From: Bacteroidetes bacterium UBA7692
GTDB lineage: Bacteria; Bacteroidota; Bacteroidia; Chitinophagales; LD1
Assembly (NCBI GenBank): GCA_002482725.1
Contig: DLGO01000005.1
Location: 1 to 8,835 of the forward strand
Length of the DNA stretch: 8,835 bases
Direction: 5' to 3'
Position numbers and translations under genes: made by a program. Positions 6,832 to 8,835 of this stretch are shown here, piece by piece (position 1 is the first letter of the stretch; the number at the start of each line of letters is the position of its first letter). A model generated the notes under the pieces. The model was not told the DNA's origin, made no database searches, and worked only from the letters and a program-made list of their open reading frames with translations.

Positions 6832-8373
6832 CTATTGTATACGTGTAGCACAGGCTATACCATCCATAGCCGCACTTACTATACCACCCGCATACCCGGC
6901 ACCCTCACCACATGGGAAAAGGTTGTTAAGTTGCGGATGCCTTAGTGTTTCCTTGTCGCGCGGTATGCGCACAGGGCTGCTGCTGCGGCTCTCTACTCCT
7001 ACTACTATGGCTTCATTGGTACGGTAGCCACGCATCTTATTGCCAAAGTCTACCATACCCTGCCTAAGGCTATCGCCGATAAACTGAGGCAATATTTCAT
7101 TGAGGTTGCGCACCTCCAGCCCCGGCTGGTAAGATGTACGCGGCAGGAAGCGCGAAGACTTATTCTGCACAAAATCTTCCAGTCTTTGCGCAGGTGCCTT
7201 TATACTACCTGTAGAGTCATACGCTTTACGCTCCACCTGCTTCTGGAACTCCAGGGCAGCCAAAGGGCCTTTATCCGCATATTGCTGCCAGTTCTCTTCC
7301 TTTACTTCTACTACCATGCCACTATTGCTGAAAGGGCCATTGCGCGCGCTGCTGCTCCATCCATTCACCACTGTTTCATGGGCATCGGTACCTGCAGGCG
7401 CGATTACACCACCCGGACACATGCAGAACGAAAATACGCCACGCCCGCATGCCTGTGTCACCAGGCTATAAGTGGCAGGTGGCAAATGTTCACCACGTTC
7501 GGCTCGCTTGTATTGTATGGTATCTATTAACCCCTGCGAATGCTCTACACGTACACCCAGTGCAAATGGCTTGGCCTCTATCAGTATATTCTTTGCATGC
7601 AGCAATTCAAAAATATCGCGGGCCGAGTGGCCAGTAGCCAGTATTACATGGCTGCAGCTATACTCCGTGCTGTCTGCACATACCAGTGCGGTGATTTCAT
7701 CTTCTTTTACTACAAAATCGCTTACCCGCTTATTAAAATGCACTTCGCCACCCAATTCAATGATGGCATTGCGTATATTCTCTATTATGCGCGGCAGCTT
7801 ATTGGTACCGATATGCGGATGCGCTTCTATCCCAATGCGCTCATCTGCGCCATATTGTATAAATACATCCAGCACCTTCTTTATATCACCGCGCTTACTG
7901 CTGCGGGTATATAGCTTACCATCGCTGTAGGTACCTGCACCGCCCTCGCCGTAGCAGTAGTTGCTATCAGGGTTTATCACCAGCTTTTTATGAATGGCCG
8001 ATATATCGCCAATGCGCTCTTTCACACCCTTGCCACGCTCCAGTATTATTGGCTTTATACCTTGCTCCAGGCATTGCAGCGCAGCAAAAATCCCTGCCGG
8101 GCCAAAGCCTATGATATGACAAGTTTTGGTATCACTTACGGGTTTATAGTCGAAAGTGCGGAGAGAGAAGTCTGCCGGTTCGCCTTGCTTATATACAGCT
8201 ACTTTCAGCAATACTATTATCTGCTGCTTGCGTGCATCCAGCGATTTGCGCACTACGCGCACATGGGCTATGTCCGCCAATGGGATATTGGCAGCACCAG
8301 CGGCAATTGCTTTTATATCATCGGGGTTGGCAGCCTCTTCGGGCGTTACCTTCAGTTCAAGTTCTATCGGCAT
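6832..8373 (-). CDS. FAD-dependent dehydrogenase of the COG2509 type
   Basis: The 513-residue product is a flavoprotein. After an N-terminal domain of about 80 residues, the dinucleotide fold begins with IIGFGPAG (87-94), and Glu112 in LERG should bind the ribose of FAD. Further marks are YCYGEGGAGTYSDGKLYTR (139-157), the ATGHSARD motif (246-253), CMCPGG (317-322) and the C-terminal FAD-binding CGEGAGYAGGIVSAAMDGI (488-506). This order is that of COG2509 'uncharacterised FAD-dependent dehydrogenases', whose length is typically near 500 residues; the substrate is unknown. No signal peptide is present, so it is cytoplasmic. The ATG at 8371-8373 fits the conserved N-terminal start. It lies 44 nt downstream of the M19-type gene and 37 nt upstream of the CBU_0592-like gene. 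A perfect -7 box 30 nt upstream of the ATG suggests an additional promoter. Confidence 0.94.
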   Translation of the reverse strand: MPIELELKVTPEEAANPDDIKAIAAGAANIPLADIAHVRVVRKSLDARKQQIIVLLKVAVYKQGEPADFSLRTFDYKPVSDTKTCHIIGFGPAGIFAALQCLEQGIKPIILERGKGVKERIGDISAIHKKLVINPDSNYCYGEGGAGTYSDGKLYTRSSKRGDIKKVLDVFIQYGADERIGIEAHPHIGTNKLPRIIENIRNAIIELGGEVHFNKRVSDFVVKEDEITALVCADSTEYSCSHVILATGHSARDIFELLHAKNILIEAKPFALGVRVEHSQGLIDTIQYKRAERGEHLPPATYSLVTQACGRGVFSFCMCPGGVIAPAGTDAHETVVNGWSSSARNGPFSNSGMVVEVKEENWQQYADKGPLAALEFQKQVERKAYDSTGSIKAPAQRLEDFVQNKSSRFLPRTSYQPGLEVRNLNEILPQFIGDSLRQGMVDFGNKMRGYRTNEAIVVGVESRSSSPVRIPRDKETLRHPQLNNLFPCGEGAGYAGGIVSAAMDGIACATRIQ

Positions 8374-8402
8374 CGGTTAGGTTTTTATCCTAAAATGAAG
8401 TG

Positions 8403-8410
8403 CAAAAGTA
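8403..8410 (-). promoter_or_regulatory. Bacteroidota -7 promoter box before the FAD dehydrogenase gene
   Basis: On the minus strand this reads TACTTTTG, a perfect TAnnTTTG box, in the 44-nt gap between the M19-type gene and the dehydrogenase gene. It leaves about 29 nt to the ATG. A T run at 8425-8429 could act as a -33 element, but the spacing (about 15 nt) is shorter than usual. If active, it would let the dehydrogenase and the small membrane protein be expressed apart from the M19 gene. Confidence 0.45.
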
Positions 8411-8417
8411 AGGCTTC

Positions 8418-8835
8418 TTATACGAAAAACTCCTTGTAAAAACGCATGGCGTTGTCGCCAAATATTTTCTGCACCAATACACGTGGAGAATAATCGTACC
8501 AAAGATCCTTCTGATAATCAGTTTCTTCAAGGTATTCTATCATATCCTGTTGCAGCATCGGGTACTTGGCAGCAGACTCATAAGGATCCAGGTGCGTGAT
8601 AGTACCATCGAAATCGGAGCCTATGGCTACCGTATCCCATCCGCCCTTCTCTCCCACCGCCTTTACTATCTGGAAGGCATTGTCCCAGAAAAGCCGAACG
8701 AACTCTTCGCGCTTCTTTTTCGGGTCGTCCATCAGGGTTATCTTCTTTATCAGCTCTATGCCACCCATATTCCCCTTATCCATCATCAGACCTATCAATC
8801 CACCCGACTCATGTATCAGCTTAGCCTCTTCGTTG
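8418..8835 (-). CDS. M19-type (membrane dipeptidase-like) peptidase, C-terminal part
   Basis: Only the last 138 residues are visible; the start lies beyond the right edge and the frame is open to the window end (NEEAKLIHESGGLIGLMM). The segment matches the C-terminal part of peptidase family M19 (renal dipeptidase-like, zinc-dependent): GGLIG, then AIGSDFDGT (GSDFDG encoded at 8604-8621), whose first Asp belongs to the active-site region, and a final IFGDNAMRFYKEFF where family members have a G-N-hydrophobic-R ending. The histidine zinc ligands lie upstream, outside the window, so activity cannot be judged. M19 enzymes split dipeptides, often with D-residues at the C-terminal position. The stop TAA is at 8418-8420, 44 nt before the dehydrogenase ATG, in the same direction. 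The TTG at 8796-8798 is an internal Leu codon. Confidence 0.85.
   Translation of the reverse strand, partial: NEEAKLIHESGGLIGLMMDKGNMGGIELIKKITLMDDPKKKREEFVRLFWDNAFQIVKAVGEKGGWDTVAIGSDFDGTITHLDPYESAAKYPMLQQDMIEYLEETDYQKDLWYDYSPRVLVQKIFGDNAMRFYKEFFV

Noticed and set aside
8377..8393. TTAGG / CCTAA inverted repeat just upstream of the FAD dehydrogenase ATG
   Set aside because: The stem is only 5 bp with a 7-nt AT loop; too weak to call a regulatory hairpin without conservation data.
7186..8439. Several plus-strand open frames opposite the FAD dehydrogenase gene
   Set aside because: The minus-strand frame has all FAD-binding motifs; the opposite frames are low-complexity shadows with no start context.
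1..8835. A defence system, biosynthetic cluster or mobile element
   Set aside because: No transposase, integrase, nuclease, toxin-antitoxin pair, terminal inverted repeats or biosynthetic core enzyme is present; the gene content looks like ordinary chromosome.

Overview
The window looks like a piece of ordinary chromosome from a member of the Bacteroidota, probably of the Chitinophagia type. Four things point there. The protein families are typical: a collagen-like surface protein with a GGDLxGTYPNPTV module, a DUF3089 hydrolase and a VF530 protein. The genes lack strong Shine-Dalgarno sites. Two intergenic regions carry perfect TAnnTTTG boxes, the -7 element of Bacteroidota promoters. GC content is moderate with frequent ATA isoleucine codons. 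The genus cannot be fixed from sequence alone. I found no tRNA, rRNA, CRISPR array, insertion sequence, phage gene or attachment site.

Plus strand, 1-6534: The window opens inside a collagen-like, probably surface-exposed protein that ends at 1368 and is followed by a strong intrinsic terminator. After a 108-base gap holding a perfect 13-bp palindrome comes a run of same-direction genes: an uncharacterised 429-residue protein with a possible double acetyltransferase-like fold (1512-2801), a secreted DUF3089 alpha/beta hydrolase (2843-3835), a membrane-anchored M28-type metallopeptidase (3895-5031), and a small VF530 protein starting 2 nt after it (5034-5276). A lipoprotein of the beta-lactamase/serine hydrolase superfamily (5377-6534) follows, with its own likely promoter and a TTG start.

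Minus strand, 6531-8835: Three genes run leftward: the 3' part of an M19-type (membrane dipeptidase-like) gene cut by the window edge, a COG2509-type FAD-dependent dehydrogenase (6832-8373) and a small CBU_0592-like membrane protein (6531-6794). Gaps of 51 and 37 nt or less fit a single transcript, but a perfect -7 box lies just upstream of the dehydrogenase. The last minus gene and the serine hydrolase converge and share the same TTAA for their stop codons.

No pathway or defence system ties these genes together. Several are hydrolases acting on peptides, esters or amides, but that is a loose theme. The most interesting points are the M28 peptidase with a membrane hairpin inserted inside its metal site, the unassigned 429-residue protein, the modular collagen-like protein with its widespread but unnamed C-terminal domain, and the palindrome upstream of the 429-residue gene. 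All intergenic stretches are shorter than 300 bases.
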